Shown: positions 1-5,882 of the stretch, in pieces
How the letters are laid out: every line of letters starts with the position of its first letter
How positions within the stretch are numbered: the first letter of the stretch is position 1
DNA from: Firmicutes bacterium UBA5473
Lineage (GTDB): Bacteria > Bacillota > DTU084
NCBI GenBank assembly: GCA_002427165.1
Contig: DIQB01000080.1
Coordinates: 1 to 7,875 of the forward strand
Reading direction: 5' to 3'
DNA length: 7,875 nt
Made by a program: the position numbers and the translations under genes
The notes under the pieces: model-generated
Databases searched by the model: none
Seen by the model: only the letters and a program-made list of their open reading frames with translations
What the model was told of the DNA's origin: nothing

Positions 1-602
1 GCGACTGACGGCAACAGCGACAATCGGCGCTTTGATGAAGTTTCAATCCACGCCTCCGCACGGGAGGCGACGGAGGCTTTTGACTGTATTGATTGGGGAT
101 GGGAGGTTTCAATCCACGCCTCCGCACGGGAGGCGACTCAATCCCCGGCAGAAAGGGGAATCAAGATGATACTGTTTCAATCCACGCCTCCGCACGGGAG
201 GCGACAATGCTAGAGTAACGCTATCCCCGGGAAGTAGCGGTTTCAATCCACGCCTCCGCACGGGAGGCGACATTGATGAGTACAAGGGCTATCAATTCCG
301 TAGGGTTTCAATCCACGCCTCCGCACGGGAGGCGACGGTTTTTAACTTCATCGATTGGGGATGGGAGGAGGTTTCAATCCACGCCTCCGCACGGGAGGCG
401 ACTTATTGTGATGATACCGTTAAAAAATGCATTATTGTTTCAATCCACGCCTCCGCACGGGAGGCGACTTCAACAGGTACTTCAAAGGCAGTTGTTCTTC
501 CGCGTTTCAATCCACGCCTCCGCACGGGAGGCGACGAAGATATTCTCGCCCTTACTACTAATTATTTAATGTTTCAATCCACGCCTCCGCACGGGAGGCG
601 AC
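1..602 (-). CRISPR. CRISPR array, subtype I-C type repeat, 9 full repeats
   Basis: Nine identical 32-bp repeats start at 40, 106, 174, 240, 305, 371, 437, 504 and 571. The last 5 bases of a tenth repeat occupy 1-5, so the array continues to the left of the window. Nine spacers of 33-36 nt separate them (6-39, 72-105, 138-173, 206-239, 272-304, 337-370, 403-436, 469-503, 536-570). On the plus strand each repeat begins GTTTCAATCCACGCC. The reverse complement ends in GGATTGAAAC and carries a 6-bp stem, GCCTCC/GGAGGC. That is the form of Cas5d-processed I-C repeats, whose 5' crRNA handle is the 11 nt ending in ATTGAAAC. Transcription is therefore inferred to run leftward, with the newest spacers at the right end. 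No repeat is degenerate, including the one at 571-602, which fits a leader-proximal end. Subtype is judged from the repeat alone; no cas gene is in the window. Spacers 72-105 and 337-370 are related to each other. Confidence 0.98.
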
Positions 603-785
603 TCATTAGCTAAAAAAGCACTGATATACAATCATTTCAGGCATTCATTTCGCGAACCTACCATTTTTGAACTTTGATCCTCTTGAATTCTATGTCTTTT
701 CTCAGATCTAACTGTTGATGCCACACACTCCGCGAACCTCTTAGTCTTTTCATGTTCACTTGGGGTTCGCGCTAAGGATGCTAAT
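603..785 (-). promoter_or_regulatory. Probable CRISPR leader
   Basis: This non-coding stretch directly abuts the last repeat on the side that is upstream in the inferred crRNA direction. Read on the minus strand it is A+T-rich. It contains GGTTCGCG-type elements: the octamer's complement CGCGAACC lies in the same orientation at 651-658 and 731-738, and an inverted copy, GGTTCGCG, lies at 764-771. The two direct copies are exactly 80 bp apart. Repeated or inverted motifs in leaders often serve the integration machinery (Cas1-Cas2 or IHF-like factors) or the promoter. I recall similar GCGCGAACCCC/GGTTCGCG elements in other I-C leaders but cannot verify this here. The right boundary is set by the end of the inverted copy and is approximate. 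Confidence 0.6.
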
Positions 786-1046
786 ATCCCCCATCTTAAT
801 TTTTAAAGACACATCCTCACTCAATCCTTCTAGCTATACCTACTTAATCCGAAGTTCGAAAGTTTATCACTCCTCCCCTAAAAGCATTTCTTCCCGTGTC
901 CAATTTACCTACCCTTTGTTATAATTTAACTTCTCTATAAAACCACGAATACCTCCCAACTAAGTATATAAAAACATTTATTCTGACAACTCGCAAAAAT
1001 GGTTAGGGCGAAGCATAACTGCCTACATATTTGGCATACTAGAGAT
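786..1046 (+). other. Intergenic region between leader and coat gene
   Basis: No supported gene is present. The stretch is A+T-rich and holds an extended -10 promoter (917-925), followed by a 5' untranslated region of roughly 125 nt leading to the coat-protein ribosome binding site. No cas gene remnant was seen on either strand. Confidence 0.6.
917..925 (+). promoter_or_regulatory. Extended -10 promoter for the coat gene
   Basis: The sequence TGTTATAAT is a perfect extended -10 element (TG, one base, TATAAT at 920-925). The -35 position near 897-902 does not resemble TTGACA, which is tolerated with an extended -10. The start site would be near 932. This looks like a housekeeping sigma-A promoter. 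I did not find a convincing sporulation-sigma promoter, although one might be expected for a coat protein. Confidence 0.5.
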
Positions 1047-1054
1047 GGAGGTGA
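1047..1054 (+). promoter_or_regulatory. Shine-Dalgarno site fixing a TTG start
   Basis: GGAGGTGA is a near-perfect anti-16S match lying 4 nt before the TTG at 1059-1061. It shows that translation starts there and not at the in-frame ATG at 999, which has no comparable site. Confidence 0.85.
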
Positions 1055-1058
1055 TTGT

Positions 1059-1514
1059 TTGCAATTAACACAAAAAGAGAAAAGCCTGTTGCAAGATCAA
1101 CTACACCACGAGGAAGTCTGCATCCAAAAGTATCAAAGCTATGCTCAACAGACCCAAGACCCTAAACTTCAACAGCTCTTCAACGATTATGCGAGCCAGG
1201 AGCAACAGCATCATAACACCATCAACCAGTTGCTAGGTAATCCGAACCAACAGCCCAGCGGGCAGCAAGCAAGTCCAAAGCAACAAAACAAACTGCAGCC
1301 ACAGGGCATGCAAAACCAACAGCTAGATGCTCTTCTTTGCAATGACATGCTGATGACGGAAAAGTATGTTTCAAACGCCTACGATACAACCATTTTTGAG
1401 GCAGCATCACCCCAAGTCCGCCAACAGCTACAACATATTCAGCAAGAAGAGCAACAACACGGCGAGGGCATCTTCAACTACATGCAAGACAACGGCATGT
1501 ACCAGCCCCAATGA
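1059..1514 (+). CDS. Spore coat CotF-family, ferritin-like protein
   Basis: The protein has 151 residues and matches the Coat_F (CotF-like) family found in spore-forming Bacillota, which has a ferritin-like four-helix fold. It is two related helical hairpins: residues about 5-59 and 88-142, joined by a Gln/Pro-rich linker (about 60-87). Each half repeats the plan LL-x-D...E...E-x-x-H. Putative diiron-type ligands are E19, E48/H51, E101 and E131/H134, with EQQH occurring at both 48-51 and 131-134. The family is associated with the spore coat. Whether this copy binds metal or has enzymatic activity is inference. The start is TTG, chosen because of the GGAGGTGA site and because the family begins right there (QLTQKEKSLLQDQL); a start at 999 would add 20 unrelated residues. 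There is no signal peptide or membrane segment. The protein is very Gln-rich, as coat proteins often are. It stands alone, convergent with the next gene, and ends in a terminator overlapping its stop. Confidence 0.85.
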   Translation: MQLTQKEKSLLQDQLHHEEVCIQKYQSYAQQTQDPKLQQLFNDYASQEQQHHNTINQLLGNPNQQPSGQQASPKQQNKLQPQGMQNQQLDALLCNDMLMTEKYVSNAYDTTIFEAASPQVRQQLQHIQQEEQQHGEGIFNYMQDNGMYQPQ

Positions 1515-1544
1515 AAAAAGCAGGGTTTCAAACCCTGCTTTTTT
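1514..1544. terminator. Bidirectional rho-independent terminator
   Basis: A GC-rich stem GCAGGGT/ACCCTGC (1520-1526 and 1532-1538) with a 5-nt loop is flanked by six A bases on the left and six T bases on the right. It can terminate the coat gene (+). Read on the other strand, it can also terminate the convergent oxidoreductase gene ending at 1576. Confidence 0.92.
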
Positions 1545-1575
1545 ATTGTGTCGAGAAATTATACTTTTTGATGTT

Positions 1576-2625
1576 CTATAAGCCGTTGACTTCGTGGCTC
1601 CCTTTGATAAACTGTTGAAAATCTATTTCTGCACCGGTAGCAGATGAAGCATACATCGATAGCACCATGGCCATGGCTACCATCCCAGATCTGCCATCGA
1701 TCTCCACAGCTTCTCCTTTTAGCAAAGATTGATAGAAATGGGCAAGCTGTATCTGGTGACCTCTACCCCAATACGCTGGATGGGAAACTGACTCTGCCTG
1801 AGGCTTCACCTCTCTACTTTCCCCATCAATGATGATAGTGGCTCTGTCTGCTAAAATTTGAGCCTTACCTCTATCCCCTGTGATTTCAAAGAAGATTGGC
1901 TCATCTGTGGGATAGCAGTTGTTTGCGTAGAAACAACCCAAAGCGCCATTAGCAAAGCGGAAATATGCCTCAGCTGTATCTTCTACCTCAATGTGGGGAT
2001 GTCCCCAGCGGCGGCAACTAGCAGAGACTGTTTTAATCTCTCCCATCAGCCACTGCATTAGATCTAAAGTATGGATAGCTTGATTGATGAGGACTCCGCC
2101 TCCCTCTTGGGCCCAGGTGCCGCGCCACGGATCTAGTTTGTAGTATTCATCAGAACGGTGCCAGGTAAGGAACGCACGGGCTCCACGAATCTGGCCCAGT
2201 TCTCCTTTTTCAATTGCTTCCTTCACAGCCCGAGATGCCTCATTGTAGCGATTTTGAAAAATTACACCTAGCTGCAAGCCTTTGTTTTGGGCTGTGGAAA
2301 TCATTTCTTTGGCATCTTCCACATTGATGGCCATAGGTTTTTCCACCAAGACATGCTTGCCTGCATTAAGGGCTGCTAAAACCAAGCGGGCATGATTATA
2401 ATGAGGAGTGCAGATCTCAACTGCCTCTACCTCGGGGTTGGCAAGGACCTCTTGGAAATCATCTGTCCCCTTACCACCATACTCTTTGGCCATCTCCTCT
2501 GCACGCTCTCGGATTACATCCATAGTCATCACAAGTTCTGTAAAGGGTAATTCTTTCAATGCTTTGGCGTGCAGTGGCGCAATCCGGCCACACCCCACAA
2601 GGGCAACGCCAATCTTCCGTTCCAT
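1576..2625 (-). CDS. Gfo/Idh/MocA-family oxidoreductase (paralog 1)
   Basis: This is a 349-residue cytoplasmic NAD(P)-dependent dehydrogenase of the Gfo/Idh/MocA family, which oxidises or reduces sugars, inositols and sugar derivatives. The N-terminal Rossmann fold shows GCGRIA (11-16). The family EKP motif is at 95-97 (catalytic Lys96). The C-terminal alpha/beta domain has WRGTWAQEGGGVLINQ followed by H185-T-L-D188, giving the expected His/Asp pair. Length is normal and no signal peptide is present. The start is the ATG at 2623-2625, preceded by GGAGGGAG at 2631-2638. An upstream in-frame ATG at 2650-2652 would add nine residues before the Rossmann fold and is not preferred. It closely resembles the oxidoreductase at 2961-3983, sharing RS-x-EYY, WRGTW, GGG-x-L-x-NQ and DL-x-QW-x-MG. 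It is separated from that gene by a hairpin and about 335 bp, so it probably has its own promoter. The exact substrate is unknown; inositol, 1,5-anhydrofructose, levoglucosan and glycoside 3-dehydrogenases all belong to this family. Confidence 0.9.
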   Translation of the reverse strand: MERKIGVALVGCGRIAPLHAKALKELPFTELVMTMDVIRERAEEMAKEYGGKGTDDFQEVLANPEVEAVEICTPHYNHARLVLAALNAGKHVLVEKPMAINVEDAKEMISTAQNKGLQLGVIFQNRYNEASRAVKEAIEKGELGQIRGARAFLTWHRSDEYYKLDPWRGTWAQEGGGVLINQAIHTLDLMQWLMGEIKTVSASCRRWGHPHIEVEDTAEAYFRFANGALGCFYANNCYPTDEPIFFEITGDRGKAQILADRATIIIDGESREVKPQAESVSHPAYWGRGHQIQLAHFYQSLLKGEAVEIDGRSGMVAMAMVLSMYASSATGAEIDFQQFIKGSHEVNGL

Positions 2626-2630
2626 TTGTT

Positions 2631-2638
2631 CTCCCTCC
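2631..2638 (-). promoter_or_regulatory. Shine-Dalgarno site of paralog 1
   Basis: On the minus strand GGAGGGAG lies 5 nt before the ATG at 2625. It decides between two in-frame ATGs in favour of the inner one. Confidence 0.85.
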
Positions 2639-2678
2639 GTCTGGCTAAACAATACTGCCTAATCTTTTCCCTTACCAT

Positions 2679-2706
2679 TCTATAGTTGCCCATAGTCGAT
2701 TGACTA
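2679..2706 (-). promoter_or_regulatory. Candidate promoter with overlapping palindrome
   Basis: On the minus strand TATAGA (2679-2684) could be a -10 element, placing the start near 2672 and leaving a leader of about 47 nt before the ATG of paralog 1. A perfect inverted repeat TAGTC-N4-GACTA covers 2693-2706, at the place of the -35 region, which is a typical position for a repressor site. The -35 itself is weak. It lacks the central CG of standard LacI/CcpA operators, so the cognate regulator is unclear. Confidence 0.35.
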
Positions 2707-2926
2707 CACCGGGCGAGTTCATTCCTCTATAAAGTTCTCTATCCTACAAACATTTCCTCCTTGAGCTTGGAGGCTTTAGTTTTTCATAGGCTACGCTAGC
2801 TTCCCCTCTCATGCTCTGGATAGGGACAGAGAGGCATTATTCGCTGCATTTTATATTCTTATGTTAATTTTCTAATAATGGTTGGTCAGCTAGTCTAACA
2901 AATCCTATGCTGAGGCTATGATCTCA
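2707..2926. other. Non-coding spacer upstream of paralog 1
   Basis: No gene is supported on either strand. It contains a short CCTCC...GGAGG inverted repeat (2756-2773) and otherwise unstructured A+T-rich DNA. I looked for riboswitch or T-box signatures and recognised none. Confidence 0.5.
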
Positions 2927-2950
2927 GTTGGGGCCCAAATGGGCCCCAAC
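2927..2950 (-). terminator. Strong hairpin after operon end
   Basis: A perfect 10-bp stem GTTGGGGCCC/GGGCCCCAAC with a 4-nt AT loop lies 10 bp beyond the stop codon of the oxidoreductase ending at 2961. Its position suits a terminator or an mRNA 3'-end stabiliser. It lacks a T-tract on either side, so it is not a classic intrinsic terminator. Confidence 0.6.
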
Positions 2951-2960
2951 CTTCGCAGTC

Positions 2961-3983
2961 TTATAGTTCTATTTCTTTGCCTGTGCGGGCTGATTCGTAG
3001 ATAGCAAGGATTAAGTCCACTGACTTGCGTGCTTCCTCACCTGGAATCATGGGATCCCGATCATCGCGGATGGCCTCAATAAAGTCCTCAATTAAGATTT
3101 GGTGACCGGAGCTAGAAATAGCTTTATTATCTGCAGAACCTCCTGCGTGCTCCTCGGCAGCAAAGTCTGCTGCCCGATCCTTACCACCAATTACTTCCCA
3201 CTTTTTGATCTCTGTCTCATCGAGAATAATGGTGCCCAGCTCACCGTGGATCTCAACTCGTGTGCTTTGGGCAGGATAGACAGAGGTTGTGCCCTCAATT
3301 ACGCCAAAGGCACCATTGTTGAACTCAAGGATGATTACAGCTGTATCTTCAACTTCAATTTTGCGGGCTAAGGTACCTGTTTTTGCGAATACTTTCTTCA
3401 CGCCACCCATAAACCATTGGGAAAGGTCGATGCCATGGACACCTTGGTTCATAAGGGCGCCGCCACCGTCCATCTCCCAGGTTCCACGCCAGCCAGCGCT
3501 TTCGTAATATTCCTGGCTACGATAGTATTTGAGGTAAGCATCGGTGAGTACAATCTTGCCTAGCTCCCCCCGGGAGAGGGCTGCTTTGATCTCTTGGGCA
3601 TTTTTTCCTGCACGACGCTGGAAGATTCCGCCTAGCTTTACGTTGTTTTTGCGGCACTCTTCGATCATGATATCCATTTTCTCTTTTGTGATATCCAAAG
3701 GTTTCTCGCAGATGACATGCTTACCTGCCCGGGCTGCAAGCACTGTATGATCGCTATGCATGCCGCTAGGTGTACAGATGCAAATCACATCGAGGTCTTC
3801 TAGCTCTAACATTTTGTTGTAGTCTGTAAAAGTGTGAGGAACATCATATTCCTCTGCTGTTTTTTGGGCTTTTTCAGGAATAATATCGCAAACAGCCAGT
3901 AGCTTTGCTCCTTCAATTGCAGTAATTGCCTTTGCGTGTGAAGACGAAATTACACCACAACCAACGATTCCAAAGTTTGTCAT
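2961..3983 (-). CDS. Gfo/Idh/MocA-family oxidoreductase (paralog 2)
   Basis: This is a 340-residue NAD(P)-dependent dehydrogenase. The Rossmann motif is GCGVIS (8-13), the EKP motif is at 93-95 (catalytic Lys94), and the GGGALMNQGVHGIDL block (173-187) gives His183 and Asp186 as the expected active-site pair. Length is normal and it is cytoplasmic. It is the last gene of the lacI/TIM-barrel operon: its ATG lies 1 nt after the stop of the upstream gene, and its ribosome binding site (AAAGGGGAA on the minus strand) lies inside that gene's last codons, so translation is probably coupled. It shares the distinctive RS-x-EYY and WRGTW segments with the oxidoreductase at 1576-2625, which suggests duplication and then specialisation, perhaps on successive or alternative substrates. 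Family members act on inositols, aldoses, anhydrosugars or glycosides. Pairing with a xylose-isomerase-like protein recalls inositol, levoglucosan and glycoside 3-oxidation pathways, but the substrate is not determined. Confidence 0.9.
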   Translation of the reverse strand: MTNFGIVGCGVISSSHAKAITAIEGAKLLAVCDIIPEKAQKTAEEYDVPHTFTDYNKMLELEDLDVICICTPSGMHSDHTVLAARAGKHVICEKPLDITKEKMDIMIEECRKNNVKLGGIFQRRAGKNAQEIKAALSRGELGKIVLTDAYLKYYRSQEYYESAGWRGTWEMDGGGALMNQGVHGIDLSQWFMGGVKKVFAKTGTLARKIEVEDTAVIILEFNNGAFGVIEGTTSVYPAQSTRVEIHGELGTIILDETEIKKWEVIGGKDRAADFAAEEHAGGSADNKAISSSGHQILIEDFIEAIRDDRDPMIPGEEARKSVDLILAIYESARTGKEIEL

Positions 3984-3984
3984 T

Positions 3985-4836
3985 TTAAAGTTCCCCTTTC
4001 GCTTTTTCTATAAGCTCTTTGATTGCCTTATATTCATGTTTTGCTGTTTCCACCGGATCCATGGCTCCGTGGCACTCTGATGATAGATAGCCATCATATC
4101 CCCGTTTGATCAAAGCCTTAAATAGAGGCAGGTGATCTGCGCCACCCTGGCCTAGGAGCTTGTGACAAAAGAATTCGTCTCGCACTTTAAAAGATGATGG
4201 ATCTGAGAGATCATCGACTTTCAACTCATCTTTCACGTGGACGTGAAAGAGTTTGTCTCCTAGAACTTCCACTGATTCTTCGCCATAGTCTGCTTTGGAG
4301 ATGTACATGTTCCCTGCATCATGGATCACACCAACGTTGGGTCTGTCAATTAGGTCTAGGAGCCTTTTGGCGCCATATGCAGATTCGATTAGGCCTCCGT
4401 CGTGGATCTCCATTACCACATTCACGCCAGCTGGTGCTGCAAAATCTGCTGCTTTCTGCATCCACTCTGCAGCCCGCCTATAGTGGCTATCGTCTGCTTC
4501 CCCTTCTCTGGGACCGCCTGGGGCATGACGGACAAGTTTGGCCTCTAGAATTGTGGCTAGCTCCACAAAATGCTTTAGCTGATCCAGCTGCTGTTCGCAC
4601 TCATCATCGCTTTTGGTGCTGTAGCCTCCTGTATAGGTTGCAAGGCAGCTTGTAACTAGGCCCTCTCCTTGGATCATGCTATGAATTTCTTTTGCCTTTT
4701 TTGCTGTGGTATCTGCAGCAAGATGAGGATCGCGACCCATGAGCTCCACTGCTTCAAAACCGATCTCTTTGGAAATTTTAATTGCTTCAGGTAGGGTGTA
4801 CTTTTGTAAAATCAAAGTGAAAATAGATAATTTCAC
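3985..4836 (-). CDS. Sugar phosphate isomerase/epimerase-like TIM barrel
   Basis: The protein has 283 residues and belongs to the xylose-isomerase-like TIM-barrel family (AP_endonuc_2; IolE/IolI, hydroxypyruvate isomerase, tagatose epimerase relatives). The metal-site residues expected for the family are visible: E143 in VVMEIHDGG, D173 in GVIHDAGN, H200 in FHVHVKD and E254 in SSECHG. These indicate a divalent-metal enzyme that isomerises, epimerises, dehydrates or cleaves a sugar-like substrate. It is cytoplasmic with no signal peptide. The start is GTG at 4834-4836, supported by AGGAGG 7 nt upstream (4844-4849). The site lies in the 14-nt gap after the regulator's stop codon, so the two are cotranscribed. 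The next gene begins 1 nt after its stop. With the oxidoreductase downstream this gives a two-step oxidation plus isomerisation or elimination unit. The precise reaction cannot be told from the sequence. Confidence 0.87.
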   Translation of the reverse strand: MKLSIFTLILQKYTLPEAIKISKEIGFEAVELMGRDPHLAADTTAKKAKEIHSMIQGEGLVTSCLATYTGGYSTKSDDECEQQLDQLKHFVELATILEAKLVRHAPGGPREGEADDSHYRRAAEWMQKAADFAAPAGVNVVMEIHDGGLIESAYGAKRLLDLIDRPNVGVIHDAGNMYISKADYGEESVEVLGDKLFHVHVKDELKVDDLSDPSSFKVRDEFFCHKLLGQGGADHLPLFKALIKRGYDGYLSSECHGAMDPVETAKHEYKAIKELIEKAKGEL

Positions 4837-4843
4837 TTATCTT

Positions 4844-4849
4844 CCTCCT
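4844..4849 (-). promoter_or_regulatory. Shine-Dalgarno site for a GTG start
   Basis: AGGAGG on the minus strand stands 7 nt before the GTG at 4836. It sits entirely within the short gap between the regulator stop and the isomerase start, which fixes the non-ATG start. Confidence 0.85.
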
Positions 4850-4850
4850 C

Positions 4851-5882
4851 TCAAGATGAGCCCCGTACAATCAGCTTTGGGGGCAGAGTTATTTTTTGCG
4901 GCTGTGTATTTTCTCCTGATATTGCGGACATGAGGATCTTAACTGCCTCTTGACCTGCAACATATAGGGGCTGAGCAATACTGCTCAGTGGGGGCAATAC
5001 GTGTTCACAAGAAGGATAATTATCATTGCCAACGATTGCTAGCTCTTGTGGTATCACCACCTTTCTTTCTCGAGCTACCTCATAGGCACCAAAGGCTGCA
5101 AGATCGCTTGTTGCATAAATGGCTGTTGGTGGCTCCGCAAGTGCAAGTAGTTCTTCGAACTGTAGCCGTCCTCTGAGCTTTGAACTTTGATTTCCAGATT
5201 CTTCCGGTAGCATGGGCTGAAGGCCGAGTTGCCTTATGGTATCTTTATAACCGCGAAGGCGATCGTAGAGTGCCTTGCCGCCAATTTTAAAAGTTCCGGT
5301 AATACCGATTCTACGGTGTCCCCTTTCGTATAGGTGCTCCACTGCCATTTTGGCTCCCAGGTAGTTGTCTACATAGACAGATGACATTCTAGGATCATCC
5401 ACGCCACTGTTTACCAATACAAATGGAATTTTTTGATCTAAGAGGGGTTCCCAGTTAGAATAGTCTTGTCTGCCTGTAGAGGTAATTACTACAATCCCAT
5501 CTACTCTGCGTTCCATAAAATAACGGACATAGACATCTTCTCTTCGGCGTTCCCCTTTTGTATGGCACAGAAGAGTATAGTAGTTATGATCGAATGCTGC
5601 TTCTTGTATTCCTTCTACAGCTTTGCCGAATACAGATTCAGATCCTGCCCAGGGGGCAACGAGGCCGATGGTGTTGCTACGGCGCATTCTCATGCCACGG
5701 GCCATGGCGTTAGGGTGGTAGTTGAGTTGTTTTGCTGCAGCCCAGACTATCTCCTTTGTTTTGAGGCATGGATTTGGTTCTTGTGCTGGGGCACATTCAA
5801 CAATTCCCACTACCTCGTGCCCTGATTCAAGAACTGATTCAAAAATATTGGAAATTCCTTGTGTTATAACTGCAACTCTCAA
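4851..5882 (-). CDS. LacI-family regulator, N-terminus replaced (chimeric ORF)
   Basis: The 343-residue frame is a composite. Residues from about 41 to the end are a LacI/GalR-family transcription factor: the end of the DNA-binding domain (KTKEIVWAAAKQLNYHPNA), the hinge helix (ARGMRMRRS) and the periplasmic-binding-protein-like sugar-sensing core starting at NTIGLVAP (70-77). The first helix-turn-helix, which should begin the protein and contact DNA, is absent. In its place residues 1-38 read MRVAVITQGISNIFESVLES and on to GHEVVGIVECAP, a Rossmann-like start reminiscent of formyltransferase-type proteins of Methanosarcina. As written, the protein could bind a sugar but not a LacI operator. 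The intact bacterial gene would be the local regulator of the two downstream genes, with which it forms an operon (14-nt gap). The start is TTG at 5880-5882, preceded by GGTGG at 5890-5894; it belongs to the archaeal fragment. The frame stays open across the join, giving a normal-looking length. Confidence 0.8.
   Translation of the reverse strand: MRVAVITQGISNIFESVLESGHEVVGIVECAPAQEPNPCLKTKEIVWAAAKQLNYHPNAMARGMRMRRSNTIGLVAPWAGSESVFGKAVEGIQEAAFDHNYYTLLCHTKGERRREDVYVRYFMERRVDGIVVITSTGRQDYSNWEPLLDQKIPFVLVNSGVDDPRMSSVYVDNYLGAKMAVEHLYERGHRRIGITGTFKIGGKALYDRLRGYKDTIRQLGLQPMLPEESGNQSSKLRGRLQFEELLALAEPPTAIYATSDLAAFGAYEVARERKVVIPQELAIVGNDNYPSCEHVLPPLSSIAQPLYVAGQEAVKILMSAISGENTQPQKITLPPKLIVRGSS
5760..5776. 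other. Junction between bacterial and archaeal sequence
   Basis: Read on the minus strand, recognisable LacI sequence starts at KTKEI (Lys41, 5760-5762) and formyltransferase-like sequence ends around residues 36-39 (5766-5777). To the left are CRISPR, coat and sugar-operon genes with bacterial signals. To the right are TATA boxes, a Methanosarcina-like lipoprotein and an archaeal initiator tRNA. No insertion sequence, inverted repeat, tRNA or att-like site lies at the join. Confidence 0.7.
5766..5882 (-). pseudogene. 5' fragment of an archaeal formyltransferase-like gene
   Basis: About 38 codons from the TTG at 5882 encode MRVAVITQGI...GHEVVGIVECAP, which looks like the beta-alpha-beta opening of a formyl-transferase-type Rossmann domain, not a LacI N-terminus. 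The rest of that gene is missing because bacterial lacI sequence follows. It shares the archaeal side with the I42 lipoprotein and the tRNA. The family assignment comes from remembered resemblance over a short stretch and is moderate. Confidence 0.5.

Noticed and set aside
273..569. Open frame of 98 codons with repeated FQSTPPHGRR
   Set aside because: It is the CRISPR repeat read as protein. Repeat plus spacer is often 66 nt, a multiple of three, which keeps the frame open by chance.
999..1058. Upstream ATG extension of the coat protein by 20 residues
   Set aside because: The GGAGGTGA site and family N-terminus both point to the TTG at 1059, and the extension has no family resemblance.
2739..2753. 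Four-codon frame (MFVG) after AGGAGGAA on the minus strand, as a possible leader peptide
   Set aside because: The ribosome binding site is good but the frame is tiny, lies upstream of the candidate promoter for the next gene and has no attenuator-like structure; chance is likely.
2653..2926. Possible riboswitch upstream of paralog 1
   Set aside because: No recognisable core motif was found and the predicted leader from the candidate promoter is only about 47 nt.
4194..4655. 153-codon plus-strand frame opposite the TIM-barrel gene
   Set aside because: It is antisense to a clearly conserved enzyme, has no ribosome binding site and encodes low-complexity Leu/Arg/His-rich sequence.
5466..5825. 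119-codon plus-strand frame opposite the LacI-type gene
   Set aside because: It is a shadow of the conserved sugar-binding core and also crosses the chimeric join.
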